From Diplonema papillatum (Eukaryota > Euglenozoa > Diplonemea > Diplonemida > Diplonemidae), in contig JAPJBO010000078.1 of NCBI GenBank assembly GCA_030068145.1, forward strand, positions 248,001 to 312,000: DNA of 64,000 nucleotides. Reading direction: 5' to 3'. Made by a program: the position numbers and the translations under genes. Below, in pieces: positions 41,314-53,000 of this stretch (its first letter is position 1; each line of letters opens with the position of its first letter). The notes beneath the pieces are model-generated. The model was not told the origin of the DNA. It saw nothing but the letters and a program-made list of their open reading frames with translations, and made no database searches.

Positions 41314-42834
41314 ATTTCAGGAAAAAAAAAAATTGCCACAAGACTTTCTGCTCATGCCCGGTGCTGGGTTGGTGCGCTGGGCAAGCAATATCGTGCTACT
41401 TTGACGTTGGTGTCAATCTAAACAGCAAGATTTGCGTAGCTTTAGCCAGCTCCTGCTGGACGCAGTCGAAGCACGCGGGATACAAGCACAGCCTCAGCCT
41501 CGAAAGTGTGCGCGGTTTTACCGACAAGGCATGTCGGGAGGTTTTGCCGCTGTGGTGCGCCTTCCGACGCCTGAAGCAGCTACTAGTATCCGAGACTCGA
41601 CTGAGGAGTCATTAAAAGGACGCGGGGCAAGCGATGCGTTCACGGTGCTTGCGACATAGTGCACTTGACCGGCGGCAATGCCTTGTGCCGCGGTATATTT
41701 GCGAAGAAAACGGCACTCGTCGCCTGACAGTCTAGACCGCACATCCCTGAGCATGACTGCCTTCGTTGCACACGGCGTCTTACCAATTGCCGTGTGCTAG
41801 AAGCACCTGCCCTCCGTGCGGATGTCGAGACATCACTGGTCTCTTTCGATGTGGGTGAGGTACATCTTGTGAGTCCGGCGCCGTTTGTTACGCATGAGAA
41901 GGTGGCCACTGGCTAAAGCTTGCTGACAGGAGGGTCGGCAGAGTACCGACAAACTCCGTTTACACCAAGCAGGGCATCTTTGTGTACTCGGGTAATATCG
42001 ACAAAGCCACTACACCCGAAACGACGGTGTCGGCGTCCGCCTTTGGGGGTTTCAACAGCAGACCGCCGCAGAAGCCGCGAGAGCAACCATCCTTGCACAA
42101 GGTGGAGGAAAGCAGAAGTTGCAGTTCACCATACTATCTGCTGGTAGCTGGCGCTTATTCTCGCCGATGGAAATGCCACCGACCAGCCGTCAGTAGGCTC
42201 TCGCACGGTGGTTCGGTACGACCGTGACATCGCAATGGGTCAAGAGATACAAGATTGACGGACACCCGCACAATCGACAGTCCTCTGGGTCACTGCTTTA
42301 TCGATCGCGGCGCACCCAGCGAACCGCGATCTCGAGTTCAAACCCGAGTGTTTTTTTCTCCTTCGCATTCGACTATGGAAGGTTTTGTCGAAACGCACCC
42401 CGCGCGACGTTCAGGACTATTGAACCCTAGACTACCACCGCAACCCCTCGGACACATCAAGTTTCATCATCACACTCATCTTTGAGCTCATCGTCCAGGA
42501 ATTCCACCAAGAACGGGCACAAAAGTGCCAACAGCGGACCGGCCAGTAGTATAGCCGGCACATATGGTGTAGTTGGCTTCAAAGTCAATACACACTGAGG
42601 TAAACAACGTCTACGCGATTTGCATCGCCGTGAACTATCGGTGTGATGAACAGGTTTCGACTTTTCCCTACGCCTGCAGTCGCTCTCACGACCGGTTCCA
42701 ATGCACAGATCCCAAAACTTTTTTTTTTTTGGCAAAAGTTTTTTTTCCCGGGGGTTTCCAAAAATTTACGCGCGCGCGGACATGGGCCAAAAAAGAAAAC
42801 CCCCCCGCCTACCCTAAAGGGATTTTGTAGTGTT

Positions 42835-42890
42835 TATTGTGGTTTAGAGGTTCGGTGTTTTAGGGTCTCCGGTTGACCATTGAGGCTGTG
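42835..42890. repeat. Short pLTR-like fragment
   Basis: The stretch from tttattgtggtttagagg to ggttgaccattgaggct resembles the first 60 bp of the pLTR. A related phrase (ttttagggtctccg) also occurs near 3493. Weak but repeated similarity. Confidence 0.4.
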
Positions 42891-43409
42891 AGGCGGGTGG
42901 TATGTGGGTAGTAGGTATGCTTAAATACGGCTAGCCATGTTTGTAAGTGTTGCGACCGACACCAAGAAGAAATTCGCTTTGAATTTAGTCTTGGGCCCCC
43001 CACGCGCATGCATGTTGAGCAGGGGTTGCCATGCAGCTCGTATCGGTCTGTAATATGCGTTCTTACTTCCTTTGGGTTGAGGAGGACTGGAGGAGGATTT
43101 GTGTGGGAGAGCTGTGGCAGCGGCTTGTGGAGCTGTGGCAGTGGTGGGTTGTGGGGACTGTGAGTGTTGTAGGTTCGGGGGTTCCAGTGTCGTGGGAGCG
43201 AGCCACGAGAACACAGACCAGACTCAGGCAGGCACAAGCATGATCTGACTGGCCCGCACCACGCTGCAAGTGACACGTGCAGTCGAAAAAAAAAAGTCGC
43301 CAACTCAATTTTTTTTTCACAATGGGTTTGGCCCTCAACTGGTGTTTGGAAATTAGCCCGCAGGTGCGTATTAAAAAATACTCGACGTAGCTGCGTTGAC
43401 TCCGAATGG

Positions 43410-43630
43410 AAGGGAGGAAATACAATCTGATTTGTTCTTCGCTTACACCCCCGTGTGTTGTTTTCTCACTCAGGAGTTTGACCTGTTGTGTTTGTGTGAT
43501 TTGATCGTATGGGGTAGACCCGCGTCCGTTCAACACGTGGTTCGGTAGTTACAGCACTTGGGAATCCCTTCGGTTCTTTGTCTAGCAGCATCGTCGAGCA
43601 TTTCCTTCCAAGCTGCCGCTTATGTATAAA
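43410..43630 (+). repeat. Dispersed repeat (ttgttcttcgcttacacc ... cttatgta), copy 1
   Basis: About 200 bp alike to 49402-49598; the end gcagcat.gtcgagcatttcct ... cttatgta also occurs at 12477-12525. Ends in an A-rich run, which is SINE-like. Confidence 0.75.
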
Positions 43631-44164
43631 AAAAAATTTAAAAAATCAGCGAAGGGCAGTCTAAATAGAGTGTCTTCAGGCATAGCAGCGCATGCAACGC
43701 GCAGAGGTGCGAAATGATGGTTCACGGCGAAGGTGAGGGCAACTAAAGAGCCGTCATCACCACGCAGTTGGGAAGCCAACTTTTTTTCCCGCTGACGCGA
43801 CTGTTTTATTTTGAAAATTGTGATAACGCATCACAATTCGCAAAGGGCGCAACTGGTACCCCTGGGTTCTTTCGGGGGTCCTTCCTTCGCTTTTACGCTG
43901 AAAAAGGTTTCGCTGTTGTTTGCGGTTGAAAAACAGACGAGACGCCAGTCACACAATTCGACTGTCCGATTCTGCTACTTGTTCGTTCACGTACACCAGT
44001 ATCAAGGTCCGACTCGGTAATTCGGGGTGCGCATGTCAAAGCCGGGGGTGCTTTGAATATATGCAACGCTTGAGCTTCGTTCTGTGTGTCACGGTACCCA
44101 ATTAAGTACAGAAGCTTTCGCTGTCAGGGCGTACGCTCCGTTTTCGGCTTCAGAGAAAATATGT

Positions 44165-44275
44165 GCGGTCCACATGTGGTCTGTGGATCCACACGTGGAA
44201 GCACACGTGGGGGGAAAATCCAACACACAAAAAAAATTAGCGTGTGGAAATCCACATGTTCCACACGTGGAGCGT
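44165..44275. repeat. Cluster of inverted cacgtgg/ccacgtg repeats
   Basis: Words tccacatgtgg, tccacacgtgga, gcacacgtgg, gtgtggaaatccacatg and ttccacacgtgg can pair in several ways. Possibly the end of a small foldback element. Confidence 0.5.
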
Positions 44276-44457
44276 AAGCCCTCGTCGCCCTAGTCATGAA
44301 TCTGGCCTGTCGGACTAGTAGCTGGTGACCGGAGTAGAGACCCTCTTTGGGAATGACGTTTCGCATTGCAGCATGAACACGAGTCGGTGATTGAGCGGTG
44401 GGGCTGGAGGCCGATCCTTTGGTAGCTCCTCTCAGTCCCACGCGCGTTGTCAATCCT

Positions 44458-44661
44458 GCTCTCCTGAGGCGGAAAGAGCAGGGTGCGAGAGTGGACACGA
44501 TCATCCAAGAGCTCGGGTTGAAAGGCGTCGAGAACTCAGTCGTGGGCGGAAACATGGGCGCTGGCATGCGAGGCATCTCTGGGGAGGACGCAAGAGAGTT
44601 GCCATTGGGCTGGTCCTCGTACCCGACCCCGACATTCTTTTGCTCGACGAGCCGACCACGA
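44458..44661 (+). pseudogene. ABCG-type ABC transporter exon, broken
   Basis: Reads RVDTIIQELGLKGVENSVVG, then MRGISG, and after a one-base frameshift in the signature motif GGRKRVAIGLVLVPDPDILL and LDEPTT. These are the ABC signature (GISGGERKR type) and Walker B of the half-size ABCG/White transporters, ATP-driven membrane exporters of lipids and xenobiotics. The similarity stops after DEPTT, before the usual SGLD. No other exon of the gene was seen nearby, so this is probably a fragment or processed relic of a host gene. Confidence 0.8.
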
Positions 44662-44699
44662 AAGAACCAGGATGTCACGTCAGGATCCAAGTGAATACC

Positions 44700-45830
44700 C
44701 TTCGAGTCCACGCCCATTTACGGTAGCGAAGCCCGCCCAAAACCCAACGAGCGCGAGTCTGATCCGATGCATGTGACCTCTCTCTACGCCATGCAAAGGG
44801 TTGATTGTTTGCTTGTCCCGAGAGATGTTGTGCGGCAGATGTAGGGGCAACCCAACGGCCTCCTCCCGGTTTATTTTTGTGTAGGTTCTGGCGTTTCCTC
44901 GCATCCAGCCACGAGAGTACGCGAGTGTCATGCGCGTGCACGCCACGACAGACGAGCATCCACTCACACGCTAGAACGATGCGAGAGAACTGCCAGATTT
45001 TGTTTCTACGGAGGGGGGGAGTCATAGTTTACTGTTCAGACAGGGGGGGTCCAGGGGGGGTAGGCACGACTGGGAAATCAGGAAGGGAAAAAAAAATGGG
45101 CCGATGGGGCACAAGCGAGAGGAACCTCGGGAGGCAGACTCGGGCGTGTGTCTGGAAATACATTCTCTTCAAACCCTGGATCCTACAAAACTCCCCTAGA
45201 CTCGCGCGAAGCAAAAAAAAACAGCAAAAAAAAAAAAAAAAAAAAAATGCGACCCTCGTTCCTTTGTATGCTGGACGTGGTTCTGGACTGCTTCGAAACT
45301 TAAGGAGCCGTGTCCTGTTTTGACTTCGTTGGTTGTTGATGTCAGTTAGTCTGAGGACGGCGCACTCCTTTCGGACTGGCGCAAGCTCTCAGAAATGAGG
45401 CTTTTCATTTGTTGGCAAGTCTGCGGTGTGGTCCGCAATCATGAGACGAGTGTGTATCGCTACAATCAGCGTGACCGTGTCGAAGCCTTGCCGAGCGACC
45501 ACGTGGACGTGCAGCACAGCCGCCTAGCTCTGAATGTGACGTACACTTCGTCGAACGGCCGTAAAGAATTCGCAGGCCCTCGACAGCGGAGGAGGCTCGT
45601 TTGGCACATTTCTTCTTCTTCGTTCTCCCTTCCAATCGGTTTGTTTTTTTTTCCACCTTCCCCTCCTGCCCTCCCCTGTGCTTGAGGTCAGTCTCTTCAA
45701 GGGGGTCGGACCGATCTACGGGCCACGCACGTACCGTACATGTTCTGTAAGCGTACGCGAAGCGCCGTGCACGGCACCGAAAGAGTTTCTCATATTCAGA
45801 CGGCTCAAAAAAAAAAATGTTAAAGCGGGG
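44700..45830. other. No supported gene
   Basis: A runs at 45215-45246; minus-strand and plus-strand frames of 100-140 codons here are low complexity or unrecognised. I see nothing firm. Confidence 0.5.
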
Positions 45831-45831
45831 A

Positions 45832-46018
45832 GATTGCAAGAACGTGCTTGGAATGGGTATGTGCTCAACACCGCACTGGTCCCGTCTGCGCCGTGGTTCG
45901 GTCCTTTAAGCCACGGACACATAAGGCGGACCATCATCAGCGCGGAACCTGAGTGTCTGCAGACAGGACTGCGGTGTGAGTCTGGTTTGTCAGGCGGCTG
46001 TTCGTAGCTCGTCACAGC
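45832..46018 (+). repeat. Dispersed repeat, copy 2 of the 21405 family
   Basis: Same order of words as 21405-21584, with the end gttcgtagctcgtcacagcc that 25804-25899 also has. Confidence 0.8.
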
Positions 46019-46302
46019 CTTAAAGCGGGGAGGGGGGTTTCGTGATATTGTGCATGCTGATTTTTTAGCTATATTCGTGTCTTTGTTTTCGTACGTCTTC
46101 ACCGTGGTTAAGTGCGCGATTGGAGTCAGTCGAAGCAGGTGAAGGTTCAAGCCGCTCACGTGATGTTTGTTAAGCAACAAATAATAGTCGAAAACGTAGT
46201 ACGGGTCGAAGGTACGGGTTGTATGCATCGCGTGTTTAAGAGCAGCGGGGCTTCAACCCCGAAAGATCTTACACAAGGCGCGCACTACCGACTTTGAACA
46301 TG

Positions 46303-46393
46303 TGGGGGGGAAATCTTAGTTTAATGTTTAGGCAGGACACTGCCTCTCATGCATGTTTGATGCTAGCATCAAGTCTTCTTCGAAGGTGTGAGA
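46303..46393 (+). repeat. Dispersed palindrome-rich repeat, copy 2
   Basis: Same order of words as 9194-9290, here with the perfect palindrome gatgctagcatc and gtcttcttcgaag. Confidence 0.7.
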
Positions 46394-47273
46394 AAAAAAA
46401 AAAGGAGGAAGGGGGGAGTCAGTGCAGTCTTGAGCCACGGCTCTGTTACACCAGCGCAACTGCCTTCGGTGGAGTCCAGTCTCAGGAGCTAAAGACGGGC
46501 TTAAATAAGCGGGTGTCCGGCATCCGCATCCGCGCCTTTCGAGTGCGTTGTGAGGCTGCGGTGTGACACTGTAGTGGACTGGGGTTCGGGTCTGTCCGTC
46601 GGACTCTCCACTTTCTGCAGACACCCCCCCACCCCGCAATTTAGAGAGACGAGCTACAGCGCAGGGACCATCTCTCCGGGGAGTATCCGGTCGCCCCACT
46701 ACTGTCCCGTACTACTACGGCGGCGTAAGTCGGTATTCGTCATAGGCGCGGTGCGAGCCGCGGCCCAGTCATAGATGATGCAAAATTATAACGTTGCTCC
46801 CCATCCAAAATGTGCTTTCACAGAAAGAGATGTCTTTCCAGACACTCGCGCTATGTTGTTGCGTGTTTTTTTTCTCGTTCCTTTGTGGGGTTTGGGCCTT
46901 TTCCTGGTCCATCCCCCGTAATTTCCCCTCCCCCTTTTCCCCCCGTTTCCGGTGGCGGTTTTATGACCGCCCGCATCAGAACCTCAGTGGTCGCGGGAGG
47001 GTTAGGGGAGTCGGGAAAAAGCATTCGGTGTGGTGAAAATAGAACATCATTTCCGGGGGGCGCACTCGCTTTACTTTTCCTAACTTCCGACAGGGTGTGT
47101 CAGAGTCAGCGACAGTCAGACTAGCCCACCAAGGCAGTTGGTTTCTTTAGGCAGGTTTTCTCTACCGACGGAAGTTGCTTGGGTTTGGAGTTTTGTTTCC
47201 TCTCGATCGTCCGACTTCGTTCGGACCTGCCATCCCTCTTTCATCCGCGGTGTTCCTTTCCCTCGCGAATAAT

Positions 47274-47585
47274 GGTGTGATCCGGTGGCCTTACTTGGCG
47301 AGGCGTGTACTCGGGAAGTACTTTGGAAGTTCACGGGAACTAAATGCAAAAAGTGCCGTGGCTCTATTTGTGCGCACAGCAGGGTTTGTTTGTGCGTACG
47401 TGTGTAAACCATGTTCTGTGTGATTCAGCACAGCACGCTGCCATCCGACACTTTTTGATACATACAAGCAAGCTTGTCACGATAAAGAAATCGCCAGAAA
47501 TCGCCATTTTACCCTATTTTGGGGTGTACTTGGGAAGTTCTAAGTAAGGTTCATGGAAAGTTAAATTTTTCTACCGGATCACACC
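47274..47585. mobile_element. 312-bp MITE-like element with GGTGTGATCCGG ends
   Basis: ggtgtgatccggtgg on the left and ccggatcacacc on the right. The left part recurs at 12352-12445, where the right end is missing. Shares its end sequence with the larger element at 39695-41313. Confidence 0.65.
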
Positions 47586-48424
47586 AAAAAAGATGCAGCC
47601 AAGATATGGCAGGTTGCCAAAAGGGGGGAGGCTCTTGGGCAGAAAGATTCTGGCTATTTGCGATGCGCTGTGCAGTGTGGGGTATGAGGCCTTAACCCTC
47701 TACTGAAGCCGGATTTGGGGCCCGGCGGGGTTTCCTGTCCAAGTTGTTACGACACTGCAAGATTATTGCGTGCACGACAATCCGAGGTGGCGCGCTACCC
47801 GTCGGCTGTCGACGTTCTTTTGTTCGTGTGTTGTTTTTAGGGGTTGTAGTAAGTAACCATCGAGCCTTGAACGTTTGGCTTGTGCATATAAGAAGTCTTC
47901 ACACGTTTGCGTGTGACTGGAATGAGACAAACATAGACAATCCATCCGGGGTGTCTTCTTTTGAGCATGGAACCCCGGCTCTCTGAGTCGAGGGACCTTG
48001 GGTCCTTGTCGGTTGCAGAGGTCGCACGCCCCACTGAGCTGATGCCTGAACTTCGCCAGAATACTTCTGCCCAAACCCTCCTCTCTCCGGATCATTTTCG
48101 ATTAGAGTACATGTTTTCTTAGGGTTGTCGACGATGGTGACAACTCTAAGAATCCCCGCACTATCTTGGGTGTGGACTCCTCCTCTCCCCCCTTTTGGCA
48201 TCGTCTCATATCTTCATCTCCGGCGACGACCATCTAGCAGCCAGCGGATAACCGCACGGTGCCTTCACGCTGTTCTTTCGGAAGCCCAAGTATCATGGTG
48301 CATGCTCGACACGGTACAATCGAAGGTAGGTGGCTACCTTGTGACGAATGCAGGCCATCGCTAAAGACATTCTCATTATAATCTCAAATTTTAGCCGGTG
48401 CGTCCCTATCTCTTGAACCTGCAT

Positions 48425-48560
48425 CGAAGTGCCCTGCCGCTGTTTATCGCAGTGAATCACGGTCCACCGCGGTCTATCAGGTCCATCCCTAGTCCCTGGA
48501 GCTGCATCGAATTGCCCGGTGCTGTATTCTTCGGTCTATCACGGTCTATCAAGACCGGCT
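48425..48560. repeat. Dispersed repeat, copy of the 3980-4165 family
   Basis: Contains gtttatcgcagtgaatcacg, cggtctatcaggtccatccc and short tandem cggtctatc words. Confidence 0.6.
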
Positions 48561-49207
48561 CAAAATTACCGTGGTAGTGGCTGGGCATCAGGGTGTGCAC
48601 CGGCGCTTGCGCTGCAAAACACACGATCACCTCAGGTTCTGGGGCGAAATAATTTCTCGTAACGAAACCGTGAGGCAGTTGATTTTCTTTAGGCAGGGTT
48701 TCTCTACCGGCGGAAGTTGTTTGGGTTGCTCAGCGCTTTTTCTTTTTTTTCTTCTTTTATACGTGGAATTGCTAAGAAATGCCGTGCGAAGAAGAATCGC
48801 TGCGGAAGCCGAGCGGAAAACGTGGTACGAACCGTGAGCAGCTGGCCCACCCGCCATTGGGTCTTGCAGAGCCCGCAGCGGTCCTTGCCCTGGTTTGGCA
48901 AGAGCTCGGCGGCGACTCCTCCATGACCCCCGTGCGCAGCGCGTCTACTAGCACGGTGAGAGCCCAGCCTCAGATGCTGGAGTTAAAAATACTCGAGGGA
49001 CTGCCTTGTGCTCATTTCGAAGGAGGCTAGAGGGGGAGAAAACAATACAACTACAAAGTGGGTCTTTTTTGTTGAACGCTTACGCCCGCCACTACGCCCA
49101 GATTTACCTGTGTTTCGTGTGGGCTACAGCACATTTACCTTCTTTTTTGGTCTATCGCAACTGGCAGTCTCCTCAAGCATTTCCTACAGCAGGTGCTTAT
49201 ACAAAAA

Positions 49208-49345
49208 AAAAGCGGTTGTCACACCCGCTTTTCGGGTGTGGATTTTTACACGCGTTTTGGTTGCAGCACACCCGCTTTTCGGGTGTGACTCGGGTACACC
49301 TTCTTTATCTCGAGCTGTTCTGAGGCTGGACCTCGCCGTGTAGAG
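49208..49345 (+). repeat. Hairpin-bearing dispersed repeat, copy 2
   Basis: Same two hairpins and the same end ctgaggctggacctc as 8283-8410. Confidence 0.75.
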
Positions 49346-49401
49346 GAGGGATAAGCCGGAAATCTGTCATATACAGTTGACCAGCGTCCGAGGCGGCAGT
49401 G

Positions 49402-49598
49402 CAAGAAGTTTTGTTCTTCGCTTACACCACCGTGTGTTGCTTTCTCACTCAGGACTTTTACCTGTTTTGCTTGTGTGATTCGTCGTGCGGGGGTAGACCC
49501 GCATGACCTCACCTCCGTTCAACACGTGGGATCCCTTCTGTTCTTTGTCGGGCAGCATCGTCGAGCATTTCCTTTCAAGCTGGCGCTTATGTAAAAAA
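49402..49598 (+). repeat. Dispersed repeat, copy 2 of the 43410 family
   Basis: Shares gttcttcgcttacacc, cgtgtgttg.tttctcactc, gggtagacccgc, ccgttcaacacgtgg and the common end followed by an A run. Confidence 0.75.
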
Positions 49599-49639
49599 TA
49601 CTAGCTGCTGGCAAGTTGCAAAGCAGCAATCAACCAAGC

Positions 49640-49755
49640 TGTGCAGACACTCAGGTTCCGCGCTGATGATGGTCCGTCTTATGTGTCGGTGGCTTAAAGG
49701 ACCGAAACAAGGCGCAAACGGGACCAGTGCGGTGTTGAGCTCGTATCCGCACGAT
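49640..49755 (-). repeat. Dispersed repeat, inverted copy 3 of the 21405 family
   Basis: Reverse complement of the first two thirds of the family, from gtgcagacactcaggttccg to gtgcggtgttgagctcg. Confidence 0.75.
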
Positions 49756-50784
49756 CGTGTCATTCCCCCGACGACCTGCGCGTGCCCGATGCCACTTTTC
49801 GTGAGTCTGGTTTGTTGGCAGATCGGGGGAAGGGGGAGAGGCTTGGACACAGGGGCGTAGACACACCCGTAACCCTGACGGTATTCTCTACATTTATAAC
49901 TCAAGACTTTCTGGCCAGTGCACACCAGCAAGGTGAGGGAAAGGACGCAAAGCGACCGCGCGAAGACGATAGTGCAAGCGCCGTAAAGACGGCTCCGTAC
50001 GAACGAAAGAGGTAGTCTCCTGAGTGACTTATGCAGACCACAGGTTCTCTGCACGCTAACCTCAAACTTTCCTGCCAGTGCGCCGACCAGGGTACCCAGG
50101 CTCGCGCGTTCTAGAAGTAGCGCCCTGGCGCAAATTGGCTCCACTTTGCTCAACGCCCAGATCGATGAACCAGCACCACCGTCGTGGAATCATCCCGGTT
50201 ACGGTTGGTCTGAGAACATGGGGCGTCGCGTACACAACAGTGTCGTCTCTCCCGACCGACGCGCTGACCATTCGCTGGGGCTGGCATCGGGGGGGGGGAT
50301 CGGACTCTGTAGTTAAGTGATACACGCCGCCGGCGGACGGGAGCGGCGTGTGGGTGAGCCACGGTTAACGGGCGGCTTCAAGTCGGTAAGGCGCGCATAC
50401 CCTCCACGTTTTTTTTTTTTTTTTTCCCCAACGGTAAAGGGGGGGGTCGAATAATAACAGTTATTTGACACACGTCTGGTTGCCTAAAAACACTACCACT
50501 ACTTGATCCTGCTGCTGTTCGGCGAACCGGAACTTTTTTTGGTATTCGACAAATCGAATAATAACACAGGTGTTATTATTCGACCCCCCCCCCCCTTTAG
50601 TGCAGGCACACAGTGCAGTGGGACTACCCTGAGCGCCGATTTCCTGAGAGGGAGCCAGACGAAACGGCCGCCCCATCCAGCAGGCACGCAGTGCCGCGGC
50701 CAGCAGCGAGGGGTCGCCTCTTGGGTGGATGATCGCAGGGTGCCGGTTTGCTCGCGCAGCTCGAGCGAGAGGCGGCAGCCGTCT

Positions 50785-51073
50785 TTAGTCGAGCGCGACG
50801 ACAGCTGCGCCAGCGTCCCCCGCCAACGGCGGGGGGACGGGTTGCTGGGGGGGTGGCTCCTGGGCCGCCGGATCTCCAGCGACGCCAGGCGGCGGGTCCC
50901 CCTGGACCGAGTCCCGCCTAGCCTCAGGCTGCCCGCCGCCGGTCGGTCCGGGGGGGTTGGGCGGGTCTGCCGGTGGGGCCGCAGCGGGGGGGTCGTTGGG
51001 GGCCAGCGGCTCTCCGGTGTTGGGTCCGGGCGCTGCCGCGCGGTCGTCGGCGGGCTGCTCTCCGCCGGCTTCG

Positions 51074-51105
<32 letters not shown>

Positions 51106-51303
51106 AGCCGGGTCTGCCGCATCCGCCGCGTCGTCCGCGGCGGGGGCCCCGCCCGGCGCCGGCGCGCCGGACGCGTTCTGCTGCGGCGGGTTCGGCTCGT
51201 CCGGCGGCTCGGCCTTCGCCGGCTTGTCCAGCAGCTCCCGCAGCTGGCCCTCGACCGCGGTGTCCGCTTGCTTCTCGGTTTCGTCGGTGTTCGCGGGGCG
51301 CTG
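50785..51303 (-). CDS. Pro/Ala/Asp-rich exon, candidate host gene
   Basis: Minus strand, no internal ATG start: after an acceptor-like CACCCACAG at about 51304 it reads RPANTDETEKQADTAVEGQL, RELLDKPAKAEPPDEPNPPQ, then ten prolines, EAGGEQPADDRAAAPGPNTG and further Pro/Gly-rich text to a TAA at 50785-50787. GC content is far above the surroundings and third positions are almost all G or C, as in the p47-like exon. The segment EGQLRELLDKPAKAE could be a short helix. No family recognised; other frames over this stretch give only Arg- or Gly-rich shadows. Confidence 0.4.
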
Positions 51304-52015
51304 TGGGTGGTGTTTCGGGGTGAAGGTTCACTTAACCCAAGCGCGGGTGAACGGGAGAGCAAGTTTGACTCTCACGGGGTAGCTTCGCTTGGGCCAAGCG
51401 CGGGTGAACGGCGGGAGCAACTATGACTCGCCTGGGGTAGCCGGATGCCTCGTCTTCTGATCGAAGGCGCGCATGAATGGACCAACGAGATTCCTTCTGT
51501 CCCCGCCTATACTATCTGGCAAAGCAGCAGTCAAGGGAGCGGACTTGAACCCGTCAACGGAGAAAGACCCCGTTGCATCTGACTCTAGTCTGACTTTGCG
51601 CAGAGCGCTCGGGAACTTCTTCGAATGGTGGTTTTTTTGTGTTTCCGACGATCCCGAATGGACGTTCAGATTGGTGTCTTTCGACCTTTTTGGTGTGGTC
51701 GGGGAACTACGGGGGAACTACGGGGAACTGACCTTGGGGTGTCTTTTTTTTGTAGTGGATTTTTTCAAACGCCACACACCGGCGCCAAACCGGGAGCTTT
51801 GGAGTGAGCAAAACGGTTCCTCTTGCTTGGGCTTTCCACAGAAGGGCCAAGCCTTTTGAAAAATGGAGCCTTCGGGGTGTCGGGTGTGGTGCTTTCGTGA
51901 CGCCGTGGCATGAAGGATTCGTTGGAAAGTAGACTCGAACGCTATCGCAGGACTCGCAGAAGTCGGTTGGCTCACGCTTGCAGGAAGCTAAGTAAAGCTC
52001 GCTACCGGGCCCCCT

Positions 52016-52203
52016 TCAACGTTCCCCAAGAAGTAGGAAAAGCACAGTTGCCACCATTTCGTACTTGTACTGGTCCTTGAAAATAATCGCGTTAATGGCA
52101 GAGGCCTGACCGATCGAGATCTGCAGAATATCTTGGACAGCCCACAGATAAAATTGGCAGCACGCAATCAAGAGTCCGGAGATAGACGAAAATAGTCCAA
52201 CTT
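52016..52203 (-). CDS. Candidate C-terminal exon with a hydrophobic segment
   Basis: Reads VGLFSSISGLLIACCQFYLW, AVQDILQISIGQASAINAII, FKDQYKYEMVATVLFLLLGE and R, then TGA. One or two hydrophobic stretches suggest a membrane protein. Upstream on the same strand, 52310-52450 reads TSDTAKPWVLRALHPSVPEI and VEQFADNNISLECMLRV, also protein-like and faintly like a SAM domain; it may be another exon. The 34-bp tandem repeat lies between them. Confidence 0.35.
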
Positions 52204-52305
52204 GTCTGCATGGAAGGGAAGCTGATAAGAAGTTACTGTCTGCATGGAAGGGAATTTGATAAGAAGTTACTGTCTGCATGGAAGGGAAGCTGATAAGAAG
52301 TTACT
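52204..52305. repeat. 34-bp tandem repeat, three copies
   Basis: Unit gtctgcatggaagggaagct followed by gataagaagttact; the second copy has aatt for agct. It lies at the edge of a candidate exon (52016-52203). Confidence 0.92.
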
Positions 52306-53000
52306 TCTTGATAAACTGCATGCCCTCACCCGAAGCATGCATTCAAGGCTAATGTTGTTGTCGGCAAACTGCTCTACGATCTCTGGAACAGAAGGATGCA
52401 GAGCCCGAAGAACCCAAGGCTTTGCCGTGTCCGAAGTCTCCCTCTCGCCAGCGAAAGAAGCAAACAAGCCAGAGCCTCTGCGCCATTCCGACACTCCAAT
52501 CCCTCTTGGGTTTAGAAGGTGATCTGCAATCACGTTCAGAAGCCCAGGTGGCGTTTGCATCAGCTCCTCTACTCTGGGAGAAACCGGAAGCTCTCCGGAG
52601 ATGGTACCTGCATTCCAACTCGTCCTCTTGGGAAAGGCCAGTCGACGGCTGTACGCAAGTGGGCGGAGGTCCTGGGACTGCGAAGGCGTGACTACCCCAC
52701 AAGAAGGACTCGCTGTCTCTCTGTTCTGCCCCTGCCGCCATAGCCATCTTATCCTCGGCCAAGCACCAGTTTCTCCTCCTGCAACGCAACCTTGCCTTCA
52801 GCATGGCCATTCTGACCGTCATTCTGGTTATCAACCTTGCTCCTCGCTCGGGTTGCCGTCTTCGACCGCGACCGCCTCTGATAGTTTGGGTTAGAATGCA
52901 AATAATCTGTGGCGATTTGCGGTGTCGCGGTTATCTCTTCGTACGTGATGTGTCATTATTTCGCCTCTTTAGCTCGACTTGATCGTCGCGCTCAGGCGCG

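Larger units (their letters stand above)
39591..42816. mobile_element. 3.2-kb element with inverted ends (TAGGGTAGGCGG...GGCCCATGTCCG)
   Basis: The left end tagggtaggcgg, a T run and ggcccatgtccg recur inverted at the right end (cggacatgggcc ... ccgcctaccct a). Both ends also carry aaatttacgcgcgcg-type words. Inside are a nested element (39695-41313) and decayed coding-like tracts on the plus strand between about 41430 and 42430 that I could not assign to a family. Confidence 0.65.

Noticed and set aside
41430-42430. Coding-like tracts on the plus strand
   Set aside because: Short protein-like stretches occur, but no family could be recognised, so no gene is called.
45395-45839. Two opposite frames of 96 and 144 codons
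   Set aside because: Neither shows a domain or a consistent codon pattern; the right part runs into a dispersed repeat.
50503-51426. 307-codon plus-strand and 287-codon minus-strand frames rich in Arg
   Set aside because: Third-position G/C bias fits only the Pro/Ala-rich minus-strand frame; the Arg-rich ones are shadows of it.
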